From: Cryptomeria japonica
Lineage: Eukaryota > Streptophyta > Pinopsida > Cupressales > Cupressaceae
Assembly (NCBI RefSeq): GCF_030272615.1
Contig: NC_081409.1
Coordinates: 874,252,594-874,316,593, forward strand
Reading direction: 5' to 3'
DNA: 64,000 nt
Position numbers and translations under genes: made by a program. Below the pieces are notes generated by a model. The model was not told the origin of the DNA. It saw only the letters and a program-made list of their open reading frames with translations, and did not search any database. Within the stretch, counting starts at the first letter, position 1. Each line of letters starts with the position of its first letter. Below are positions 12,049 to 22,563 of this stretch, piece after piece.

Positions 12049-12843
12049 TGTTAGGAATCCCACAGATATTGAGAGAGGGGGTGAATCAGTATCTAACCGG
12101 TATATAGAATTTCTTTACTTAAAACATGCAGAACATAATATAACAGTGTACCGGTATGCAAGAAATAATGCAATAAATAGAATCAAGAATATCCACATGA
12201 AAAGAACACCATAACACAAGGTTTTAACGAGGAAACCTGGTGTGGGAAAAACCTCGATGAGATTTGTGATCCACAATATTCACTCACTGGCCAATAAGAG
12301 AATATTACTTACAATAGGGGCCTGCACATGCAGGAAGGCCAACTACCTAGAGCTCACTGGTCAATGGGAAGTCTCACTGACTTACAATGAGGATTATACA
12401 AATCCTATATCTTGTACTGCTTTATAATAGCATCTTCAATGCCTAATCCAGTACCGGTTGCTGCTCTGATGCTTACATAAACCCCTTAACCTATATTTCG
12501 CATAATAGATCTGCCTAATATTTTTCCTTAATGCTTACATCTCCTCTATCAAATGTCTATAATGATCTCTTTTATATATAAGAGTCATTTTACAATTCGC
12601 CAAGTCGGCTTACAAAGTTTTTCAATAATAAACAAAATATAATATAACAAAATCCTATCGGCCTCTGTGTCGGTATACTTCCTTTCTTCTGTGTCGGTGC
12701 TGGTGTCCTGAGTGCCGGTGTAGAGTGTGATCTGTTGATGCCGGTATAATGCCTTTGCCGGTGCCATAGGATTGCAAGGTTGCCATCAATGAAAAAACCT
12801 TCAATCACATACAATGTCTCATTGTAGTGTGCATTTGCCAACA
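12049..12843 (-). repeat. B 5' LTR
   Basis: The LTR is 795 bp and pairs with 6942-7737. On the element strand a TATA-like TATATATAAA lies at about 12571-12580, some 265 bp from the LTR start. U3 upstream of it has at least five CCGGT/TCGGT words between 12660 and 12770. The U5 end holds GAGAGGGGG followed by TGAATCAGTA. Confidence 0.93.
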
Positions 12844-12848
12844 TCCTT

Positions 12849-14806
12849 AACTTGCAAACCATATCCTTATCACTTGTCAATGAAAATCCATCAAGTTGTT
12901 CAATGTAAACTTCCTCCTCAATATCTTCATTCAAAAATATACATTTTACATCCATTTGATAAACTTTATAGTTCTTATGAGCTACAAATGCAAGAAATAG
13001 TCTAACTGCCTCAATTCTAGCTACCAGTGTAAAGGTTTCATTATAATCAATTTCTTTTTTCTATGAATAACCTTTACAAACTAATCTTGCTTTGTTTTTT
13101 ATTACTTCTCCATCCTCATTAAGTTCATTCCTATATACCCATTTAGTTCCAATTACATTTTTGTCTTTAGGCCAGGGAACTAATGTCCAAGTATTATTAT
13201 GTTCAATTTGTTATAATTCTTCTTCCATTGCTTTTGTCCAATGTTTATCCTGACATGCTTCAACAATTGATGCTAGTTCAATTTGAGAAATTAAACATAC
13301 CTCTTCATTTTCCAATCTTACTCTAGTCATAACACCTTGATTCTTGTTTCTAATTATCTGATTCTTTGAATGATTCAATCTTACATACCTGGGTTTATTC
13401 TAATTTCCACTTACATGTTGTTGTTCTTCAATCACAATTGAGTTTTTTGATGATGTTAGTGTGACTGGATCTTCACTTTTTACCGGTGCAATCTGTGTCA
13501 GTTCATTTATGATCATTTCAACTGCTAGTTCTATAGATCTTGAATCTCCTCTAAAATGTTCATCTATCTTCACATTAGTACTCTCAATGATTTTCTGCAA
13601 TCTTTTATTATAACATATATATACCTTGCTTCTAGTTGAATAACCAAGAAATATTCCTTCATCACTTCTAGGATCAGATTTGCCAATATACTCATCTCTT
13701 CTAATATAACATTTATTCTGAAATACTTAAGAGTAGGAGTATGACCAAACCATAGTTCGTAAGAGGTGTTTTCACTTTTGATGTGAACTTTGTTGAAAGT
13801 ATAAACTGCTCTATTCAGTGCTTCTCTCCTGTACACATGAGGTAGATTTTCTTCCATCAACATGGTTCTAGCTACATCCATAATAGTTATGTTCTTCCTT
13901 TCCACAACTCCATTTTGTTGGGGTGTCTGGGGTGCTAATAGCTGTCTTTTGATTCCATTCACTTCACAGAATGCATTAAATTCTCTACATGTAAATTATC
14001 CTCCTTGATCTGATCTCAAGCATTTAATTTTCTTGTCGGTTTCATTCTCTACCATTGCCTTGCATATCTTGAATCTTCCAAAAGCTTCTGATTTCTCCTT
14101 GAGAAAGGTAACCCAACACATTCTATAATAATCATCAATTATTAGCATAAAGTATATATCATCCTGTAGACTTCTTGTTCTTGTTGGACCACATAAATCA
14201 GTATGAATTAAATCAAGAATATTATTGGATTTCTCAGTTTTTCTCTTAAATGTTGTTCTAACTTTCTTTCGCATTTGACATTCCTTACATATCAAATTAT
14301 GAGGTTTCACAATCTTAGGTAGATCCCTTACTGCCTTAGTTGAACTGATCTTTACAATGCAATCAAAATTCACATGATAGAGTCTTTTATGCCATAACCA
14401 TCTTTCATCAATGTGTGCAATCAAACATGTCTTATCACTGGTATTCAAGAGAAAGATATTACCTTTAGTCTGATTACCGGTTGCAATCTCCAATCCACTT
14501 TTCTTTATGATTTTGCATTTTCCATTATTGAATTGTAATTGAAATCCTTTTTCCACTAACTGACCAACACTCAAAAGATTATGCTATAAACCTTCTACAT
14601 AATAAACATTTTCAGTATTGTGCTTACCATCCAAAGATATAGTGGCTCTTCCTTTGATTAAACAAGTTTTATCATCTTCAAATCTTACTAGACCTCCATG
14701 AATTTCCTGAAATGATAAGAATTTTCTTTTATCACCAGTCATGTGATGTGACCATCCACTATCTATAATCTATTCATCATTTTCTTCAATTTTTTCTGCC
14801 AGTGCC
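12849..14806 (-). pseudogene. A pol, middle part: protease, integrase, RT N-terminus
   Basis: This is the A polyprotein between nested C and nested B. It begins with the aspartic protease motif DSGWSHHMTG (about 14731-14763), preceded by a Trp-to-stop change. HNLLSVGQL follows, then the integrase zinc finger with LWHKRLYHVN and CKECQMRKK (14270-14400). The integrase core has HTDLCGP and FMLIIDDYYRMCWVTFLK, and QQNGVVERKN at about 13895-13925. The RT N-terminus has VIGTKWVYRNELNEDG (about 13120-13170) and YQMDVKCIFLNE. Stops and frameshifts occur near 13985, 13700, 13400 and 13060. The reading stops where B begins and resumes at 6936. Confidence 0.9.
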
Positions 14807-14811
14807 TGCTT

Positions 14812-15621
14812 TGTTAGGATTGATGATAGTCCAAAGATACAGAGAGGGGGGGGGGGTGAATCAGTATCTAACCAGTTTACAAAATATTTAACCTTATTAA
14901 GTATTTTGCATTCCAAAACAGTGTACTGATAAACAAGAATTAATGCTGTAAATAGGAATAATAAAAACAACATAGAAAGCACACCATAACACAAGATGTT
15001 CAACGAGGAAACCCAATGTGGGAAAAACCTCGGTGGAATTTGTGACCCACAATATTCACTCATTGGCTGATGAATGGATATTACTTACAAGAGGGGCATG
15101 CACATGCAGGAAGGCCAACTGCCTAGAGCTCATTGCTCAATTACAAAAGGAAGTCTCACTGACTTACAAAATGGATTATGAGAATCCAATATAATGTACT
15201 ACTATAATTCAACATCTGCTATGCTAGGTTCAGTACCGGTTTAAGCTCATACTATAACCATAAACCCTTACACAAAATTTGCCTTAATATTCGCTTATCA
15301 CTTCTACATCCATGCTACCTTTTTCTCATTTATATGAAAATGATTTACAAGACCTCATACATATATGAGTCTTATTACAATATGCCTTGTTGGTTTTATA
15401 AAAATATATTTACAATTGAATATAATAAACAAAATCTTGTTGGCCGAGGTGCCGGTAAACATTGTTGTTGTTGCCGGTGAAGTGCCTGCCGATGCCTGTG
15501 CCTGCCGGCAGTTGTGCCTACCGGTGGTTGTGCCTACCCGTTTCCACAATGTTGCAAGGTTGCCATCAATGAAAACACCTTCAATCACCTTCAATTATCA
15601 TTGGAGTGTGCAATGCCAACA
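14812..15621 (-). repeat. C 3' LTR
   Basis: The LTR is 810 bp and pairs with 20693-21497. It runs TGTTAGGATTG...GCCAACA on the plus strand. The U3 cluster of CCGGT/GCCGG words at about 15440-15540 is the densest in the window. Confidence 0.93.
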
Positions 15622-15835
15622 ATCTCCCCCTTCGGTATTGATGGCAACACTCATGAGAAAAATCCAAAAACTGTATCAAAAAATGAAGTCCAAAATTTTA
15701 CCAAAAATGTGTGCTCCAAAATGTGTGCTCCCCCTGAGCAGATGATCTCCTCTAATAATCATTTTTCTCTGTCCTACTACTCCCCCTTTGACATCAATGA
15801 CAAAGGTTGTCAAAATTGTCAAGTGAGTGCAGTTT
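15622..15835 (-). promoter_or_regulatory. C polypurine tract region
   Basis: The PPT ATCTCCCCCTTCGGTATTGA (plus strand) lies at 15622-15641, next to the LTR. CTCCCCCTGAGCAG is at about 15728, and a PPT near-copy CTACTCCCCCTTTGACATCA is at about 15775-15794. The order and spacing are the same as in B. Confidence 0.75.
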
Positions 15836-18800
15836 TTAGCTTGAACTTTGTAACCGGTTGGTTACAATCTAGAATAAGTTTGCTAAGACCAAATTCAATC
15901 TCTGAATAAACCTGTTACTATCCTTCATAGATGCCTCAATTCTCTCAATTGTACCGTTGAGATGATGCCTTTGTTCTTCCGGTGTCTTTTGACCTTGAAT
16001 TAGTGCCTCAGAGATTTCTTTCCGTAGAGAGATAAGATTATCTAACTTAGGACTGAGTTTGCACTTTATCTCTCTGGCTTTTGCCTTTGTCCTTTCCTTC
16101 TCTTTCTCTTTCTTCTCCAATTTTTCTTCAAATCCAGCAATTTTCTATTCAATAACTGATATAGGTTCAGATAACCAATGATATTATCAGCTTTGTCAAT
16201 ATCCACTGTCAATATATTTGTCTTGCAAGTATCTTTGTACAGTTCCTTAAACTCTATAATTGTTGTGCTCAGTGCCAGTAGAAGAGTATCAATATGTTTT
16301 GTGCACTTCTTTATTGTTTCCTCAAAGAATTTTTCTTTTTCTTTTTCCATTTTCTCCTTGAATGTTTATTCATTTATTTGATCAACAGTCAGTATACTGC
16401 CAGTAATATATTTAGACAATGTGTCTAACTGACTCAAATAATCCTTATTATCTATATTGCATTTGGGTGCAACCAACTTAAGAATAGGAATTGTGTCATC
16501 AATTGCCTTATAGGCCAATGCATTAGAGTCTTTTATTTTCTTTATTGAACCCAAAAGTACTTTAGTCAAATTGGTGGGTCTAAATTTTGTCAGTGAAGTA
16601 CCGAATGTCTGCCCAACTACCTTTACAATCTTAGTGCTTCCGGTGTGATTAACCTCTTTTCTTGTCTCGACCTCTGGTGGGTCAGTTTGTGTTTGCATTT
16701 ACACTAGCAAAGGTTTTGGTTTCTCTGTGGTTACCGATTTCACTATCTCAATGTGTCCCTTTGACTCTATCAGTTTCTCTGCTTGTTTCACTATGTTATC
16801 TACTACTGGGATCTCCATTGGTTTTTCTTTATTCTCTTCTGTCGGTATCTTAGTTACTGTCTCTGCAGGTTTCTCTATGCTTGCATTGATATTGTCAGTA
16901 ACCATTTCACTAACCAAGGGTTCCTCTGAATGCTCAGTTTTCTCTGCATGTATCCCAATCTCAATGTGTTATGCCTGTATTCCAACCTCAATATTATCTG
17001 TCGGTTGCTCAGTAGCAACATCTTTCTTTTCCTATGTTCTTTCCTTATCAACTACAATGTTAACCTCCCGAGTGTCTATGTTCATAGTGTACAAAATTTC
17101 AAACTCAAGGTTTGTATCCTCATGTGTTGTATCCACATTTTTAGTAGCCGGTGTACTATCAGTCTGTACCGGTGGAGTAACTGAAGGTGGTGGTAGGTTA
17201 TCAATTACTTTAATGTTTGGTAGTCCACCTACCTTTCCTTTCCCCTTGTCTTTGTCCTTTTAATAGACTTTGAAAGTTTTAGGTCTTTTTAGTTCTTCTT
17301 GTTTTTCTTTCTCAATAAAGAAGATGTCCCATTTGTCAGTTGTTTCTTCTGAAATTTCATTAACCCTAATAGCCATTAGGCTCACATGCCGGTGTTTGCT
17401 TGCAAAAAATGACCTATTAGCTTCACTGATCAATTCATCAATTTCTTCAACAGATTTGCCAGATGTATAGCTAGAAATTTTTCAATTTTAATTCTTGTCT
17501 AGCTCCATAATTGCTAACCTCTTGCATCTAACCACCTATACAATTCACTAGGCAAATCATCTACAACTTCTATTAACACTTTCTTATATATGTCAAGATG
17601 TAGGATGATGCTATTCTCTATACTTTCTTTCTCTGCATCAGTAAATGTATTGTATAGTTTGCTTACATTGGATAAGTTATCATCATCAGTTATTTCATTT
17701 AGTAAGTTGTCCAGTGGTGGTATAACCTGTTGCTGATTTTTCTTCTTTGGTGTCAACTTCTTTGCCGGTGGTCTCACTTCCTATTGCTTCTTCCTTAATT
17801 TTCTTGTTTTCTTGGGAGGAGGAGAGGGTACCGGTGATGGTTTTCTCTTCCTATCAACTCACTTAAACTCAGTAGGAATTTCCTTGTCAGAGGATGTACC
17901 AACCGGTGAGAGATGTGCCTCTGATTGTAATCCTTCTAAGTCACTTTCCTTTATTCCAGTTATGTTCATGACATTTTCTTTAATTTCCTTAACTTGTTTA
18001 GATGCACTTCTTATGTATTGTTCTCTTCTCTTTCTCTATTTTAATGTTTGTACATCACTTTCTATTGTTTGTGCATTTCCAAAAACCTTTTCTTTCGGTT
18101 CTCTAGGGGCTTCTAATAGGGCTTTGGCATAATTTTCAATGATGTTTACATTTGCCTCATATCCCATTTTCTGTTACCCATATAGTTCTAGGAATAATTG
18201 CCTCCATTTATATCTCATCCTTCTTGATTACAAAACATATTTCCTTCTCATATTTATCTACAATACTTTGTGGTAATCTCTCTCTTATTTTCATTTTTGC
18301 TTTGAATGTTTTGAAGTACTCTATTATATTCTTATCCTTATTTGTCCCCATACTGGTGAAGATATCTAACAATTGTTTGCCTACTGATATATCATAACCA
18401 AAGTCTATCTTACCAATATCGGGAACCTCTTTTGTAAGATACAACATCAGACAAGCCAAGAGATTGCCAAAATGAAAAGTACCTTTCTTGTCTCCTTTGA
18501 TCTTTTTCAGATTATCTATTAACTCATCTTTTAACCACTCACATACATCTATATTTGCATCACTATTGACCATATCATATGCATTTTTAATACAAAGACT
18601 AGAAATAGAGTTGAGTCAGTTTGCATGGGTGGCCTTATAACCTAAAATCATACTTATGAATCTAACATTCACATCTTTTACATCCTTCACTCTCAGGGAT
18701 TTGCTATCATAGGTTGCTCTTGTTAATGTCATGATAGTGTTATTAGGAACCTTTTTAGTTTTATCTGCCCTACTACCAGTGGAGGGTAAGCCAGTCATTG

Positions 18801-19214
18801 CCCTAACTACTTCCTTAGTGATTTTACAAACAAAGTCTAGCCAAAAGAATTCATCATGAAATATGCTAAGCACAATCCTTACTACCTCCTTAGGAAATTT
18901 TGGGATGTCATGGATTTCCACAAAACCTAAAGTTTCAATAACCTTATGTTCGGGTTTCACAATTCCACTTTCATCATAAATAACAGTTTTAAACATTTTC
19001 AATATTTCTTCTAAACCTAATTCCTCAATATGGAAATGAATATAGATTCTAAGATCTTCAACATATTCAACACCTTTTGGAATTTTTGAAAAAGCTCCTA
19101 GGGAGTCATCTTGTTCCGCTATCTTGGGATAATCTTAAAAATGGGTCTAGGGCATTTAACTACTTCCACAATAGTAGGGTTTGCAATAAATTCCATAGAA
19201 GAGGAGGAAGTCAT
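15836..19214 (-). pseudogene. C ORF2: large protein of unknown family, long form
   Basis: The protein family is not recognised. The start is the ATG at 19214 (MTSSSSMEFIANP), matching B. The N-terminal part has FFWLDFVCKITKEVV, MTGLPSTG and VCEWLKDELIDNLKK (18480-18860), and these positions line up with B. The basic region has KKLTPKKKN (about 17740). WDIFFIEKEKQEE and a KDKGKGKVGG linker (17225-17330) follow. Then comes a stretch of about 815 bp (about 16230-17045) absent from B: acidic, Glu/Thr/Val-rich repeats (16699-17040) and a Lys/Ile-rich part (16366-16698). It ends with the shared coiled coil (15840-16230). Many stops and several frameshifts are present. No enzyme motif is seen. Confidence 0.72.
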
Positions 19215-19514
19215 TGATAAATACCTTAATTTGCCTGATAGGTTTGAATGCTTGAAAGAACTTACTTCACTTCTCGCTAAGGATGCCTTTGCTCAGATTT
19301 TCACGCTCTCTGAAAGTTTGAATGCTTGGTGAATTGAAAAAGAGAGAAACCACTGATTTATAATGTCTTTTCCTCCAACAACTACATTAAATGTTCGTTG
19401 GTTAAGTGAAACTTAACACATCTGTCGGTAAGGAATAAATCCATCTTCTCACCATCAACCAAGGGTAAACTTTCATGATTTTCAACTTGTTGCAATACCC
19501 CCAAGGGTTACTTT
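19215..19514 (-). other. C spacer between ORF1 and ORF2
   Basis: This 300-bp noncoding spacer matches the one in B in length and position. It has short stretches of similar sequence near both ends (for example the Cys-Arg-Arg-like tail of the leader and the AACTTTC words). No other signal is seen. Confidence 0.55.
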
Positions 19515-20621
19515 TCAGTTGGATGAAGAGTATCCTGCCGGTGGAGTAATACTTTGTTCTACCAGTGAAGGAATAGTCTCATCAACATTTTGATCTGTCT
19601 TTCTAATGTATTGTCTTGAAAATTCTTTCTTTACCTCATCAACCTTCTGTTTGCCTTTCAAACTGGATCCTTTATTATTTGCCGGTGGAGTTTTGCATCT
19701 ACAAAATTTTGCAATATGTCCAATCTTGTTACAAGCATAATAAGTCACATTGTTTTTTTGAATAGCCTTTCCATATCCTATGCCGGTTTGTGTTCTGCAT
19801 TGATTAGATAAGTGCCCAAATCTTCCACAAACATAACATCTTACATTCATTTTGCACTTTTCTGAATTGTTTCCAATTTTGTTGCATTTAGAACATTGAC
19901 CAGTGGGTGCATTAATGTTCTGATTGTTTCTAAATCTACGCTGATTTTCTCTATGACCATACTTGTTATAGTTAAATAATTTCCCATTAAATTTGTAGGC
20001 ATTGGGTTGTCTAACCGGTTTACTGTGACCATGATTGTTTGCAGTACCAGAACTTTCACCAACTTCAAATCCAATAGTGTCTCCATTAGGTTTCTAATTT
20101 TTCAGCATACCGTCAAGTTTTTCTGATCTTTTCTTGAATTTCTCTTTATGTTGATTTGTAGTAGCCAACTCATTTTCCAAAATTTCCTTCTGTCTCATAA
20201 GTTCAGTTTTATCATTTTCCATGTGAATCAGATCTGTCTTCAACATATCATTTTCATGACTGAGTCTTAGATTTTCATTTCCAGCATCATTGAGTCTCCT
20301 AGTCAAGTCATCTTCATTCTTCTTTCTATCTTCAATGTCTTTACAAAATCGCGTACTCATGTCTTTCATTTCATTCCTCAAAGTCATGTTTTCTTGCCTT
20401 ATCTTGCTTACAAGCTCATTAAGAGTTTCCTTTTCATATTCATTACTTTGTATCTTCTCATGAAGTTATTTTCTTTTATTTCTAGCAATAGTGAGATTCT
20501 CCTGAAGTCCTTGAATGAATTCATGTGCAGTCCTCAGATCATCTTCAAGTTTGATATTCTTCAACTTCTCTACATCATAGTCCATAAGAGCTCCTTCTAA
20601 TTGTTTTCTTAAATTATCCAT
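19515..20621 (-). pseudogene. C ORF1: gag-like coiled-coil protein with zinc knuckles
   Basis: This is the homologue of B ORF1. The start is the ATG at 20621 (MDNLRKQLEGALMDYD). A long coiled coil (about 20090-20620) is followed by four knuckle positions. The first is broken (LFNYNKYGHREN), the second is CSKCNKIGNNSEKC with His changed to Asn, the third is intact (CYVCGRFGHLSNQC), and the fourth is ACNKIGHIAKFC without its first Cys. The Gln after the third knuckle shows that the TAA in B is a mutation. The frame breaks near 20465, 20090 and 19850. The tail is Ser-rich and ends SSSN, like B. The likely role is RNA binding and particle assembly. Confidence 0.8.
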
Positions 20622-20678
20622 TTGTACCGGTGTCAGAATCTTTTTCAAGCTGTTAGACTTTTGAAAATAGAGGACCAG

Positions 20679-20690
20679 GCTCTGATACCA
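20679..20690 (-). other. C primer binding site
   Basis: GCTCTGATACCA is an exact tRNA-iMet primer complement. It lies two bases from the 5' LTR. Confidence 0.92.
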
Positions 20691-20692
20691 AT

Positions 20693-21497
20693 TGTTAGGA
20701 TTGATGATAGTCCAAAGATACTGAAAGGGGGGGGGTGAATCAATATCTAACCAGTTTACAGAATATTTAACCTTATTAAGTATTTTGCATTCCAAAACAG
20801 TGTACCGGTAAACAAGAATTAATGCAGTAAATAGGAACAATAAAGACAACATAGAAATCACACCATAACACAATATGTTTAACGAGGAAACCTGGTGTGG
20901 GAAAAACCTCGGTGAGATTTGTGACCCACAATATTCACTCACTGGCCGATGAATGGATATTACTTACAAGAGGGGTTTGCACATGCAGGAAGGCCAATTG
21001 CCTAGAGCTCATTGCTCAATTACAAAAGGAAGTCTCACTGACTTACAAAATGGATTATGAGAATCCAATATAATGTACTGCTATAATTCAACATCTGCTT
21101 TATCAGGTTCAGTACCAGTTTAAGCTCATACTATAACCATAAACCCTTATACAAAATTTGCCTTAATATTCGCTTATCACTTCTACATCCATGCTACCTT
21201 TTTTCTCATCTATATGAAAATGATTTACAAGACCTCATACATGTATGAGTCTTATTACAATATGCCTTGTCGGCTTTATAAAATGATATTTACAATTGAA
21301 TATAATAAAAAAAATCATGTCGGCTGGGGTGTCGATAAACATTGTTGTCATTGCCAGTGAAATTCCTGCTGGTGCCGGTATCGATGCATGTGCCTGCCGG
21401 TGGTTGTGCCTACCAGTTTCCACAATGCTGCAAGGTTGCCATCAATGACAACACCTTCAATCACCTTCAATTCTCATTGGAGTGTGCAATTCCAACA
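20693..21497 (-). repeat. C 5' LTR
   Basis: The LTR is 805 bp and pairs with 14812-15621. It carries the same U5 G-run/TGAATCA module and U3 CCGG cluster (about 21320-21415) as the A and B LTRs, in otherwise diverged sequence. Confidence 0.93.
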
Positions 21498-21502
21498 TGC
21501 TC

Positions 21503-22506
21503 TACCGGTTTGACAATAGGTGCCGGTTGATCTTCTTTTATTGCAACAAAATTCCATCCATTATCTATTGGATCTTCATCTGAGTCATCTGTAACACCTT
21601 CATCTGCATAGTAACATGACTTCTGAGTTATTTTTCTTAAATCTATATCTCTGGTATTCAGGGTTAGGTTTAAATGTTATTTTTGCTTCCTCCCTTAATC
21701 TTGCATGTTGATCAGGACACCTAGAAGCCATATGACCAAATTTATTGCAATTAAAACATTTGAAATGTGTTTTACCTTCATACTTACTTCTTGCTAGACC
21801 TTTAGGAATCTTCCTTGCAAATAGTGCTTTAAGTTCTTCATTTTCTCTTCTCATATCCTCAAGTTCTTTTGCATAAAGTGCTTTCCAATCAGCTTTGTCA
21901 GATGATGATGATGCTTTGAAAGATAAATCAGTCTTGACTGTAGCAATAGGACCAAACTCTTCAAGTTCAAATGCAAAAAGTTTTCCAACCAAAGTATCTC
22001 TAGAAACTGATGTATTAGGAATTGTTCTCAACTCATTAATAGTAGTCACTTTCATTTTATAAGTCAGTGGCAAAGCTCTTAACACTTTAGACACAATTTC
22101 ATCTTCACTTAAGGATCCTCCACAACATTGTATTCCTAAAACAATTTCATTAACTCTTTCCATAAATGCAAAAATTATTTCATCTTCTTCCATTTTTAAA
22201 TTTTCATTCAATGTTTCTAGTTTATCCCAAAGAGCTTTAGCAGTAGATCAATTTGATAATCCCATGATTTACTGATCTGATAATGTGTTTAGAAGTGCTT
22301 CTCTTGCTTTGCAATCATTCTCCAAGTCCTTAGCCAATGTCAGTGAATGAGGTTGATTCAGAGTATGACCAACGTAGTCATTCTTAGTAACATCCCATAT
22401 ATCTCTTCCAATGCAGTTCAGATGTGTTTCAATTCTAATATTTCATATACCATAGTTAGTTCCATCAAAGTTTTAGACTGTCCTTCCTGAAAATATTTGT
22501 TGCCAT
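21503..22506 (-). pseudogene. A gag (UBN2-type) with zinc knuckle
   Basis: This is copia gag, from an ATG near 22506 to the C insertion. The N-terminal half is broken by stops and frameshifts. The 21600-22211 part is open and includes LKMEEDEIIFAFMERVNEIV, then GGSLSEDEIVSKVLRALP, the core of the UBN2-type gag. An acidic helical stretch with KELEDMRRENEELKALF follows, and one complete knuckle, CFNCNKFGHMASRC (about 21725-21765). The chain then runs on towards protease but is cut by element C. Gag packages element RNA. This copy is inactive. Confidence 0.88.
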
Positions 22507-22549
22507 AGGATCTCCCCAATTTGTTAGGCTTCTGCAAAAAGAGGACTTA

Positions 22550-22561
22550 GCTCTGATACCA
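22550..22561 (-). other. A primer binding site
   Basis: GCTCTGATACCA on the plus strand is an exact tRNA-iMet primer complement. It lies two bases from the A 5' LTR. Confidence 0.92.
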
Positions 22562-22563
22562 AT

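Larger units (their letters stand above)
6942..12843 (-). mobile_element. Element B: pol-less, two-ORF LTR element nested in A
   Basis: Element B is 5902 bp, with LTRs of 796 and 795 bp, an iMet primer site and a PPT. The exact target duplication TCCTT is at 6937-6941 and 12844-12848. It sits inside the RT coding region of A. The LTRs differ at about 45-50 of 795 positions by eye. The interior holds no protease, integrase, RT or RNase H. Instead it has ORF1 (coiled coil plus zinc knuckles) and ORF2 (large, unknown), in the same order as in element C. The element is therefore non-autonomous. The shared LTR modules suggest that it borrows A-type enzymes, but this is an inference. Confidence 0.92.
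14812..21497 (-). mobile_element. Element C: pol-less, two-ORF LTR element nested in A
   Basis: Element C is 6686 bp, with LTRs of 810 and 805 bp, an exact iMet primer site and a PPT. The flanking 5-bp words are TGCTT (14807-14811) and TGCTC (21498-21502), a target duplication with one change. It is inserted between the gag and protease parts of A. It has the same ORF1-ORF2 plan as B, but its LTRs are clearly a different subfamily, so it is a sister lineage and not a recent copy. ORF2 is about 0.8 kb longer than in B. The LTR pair is about 94% identical over the first 470 bases by eye. Confidence 0.92.
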
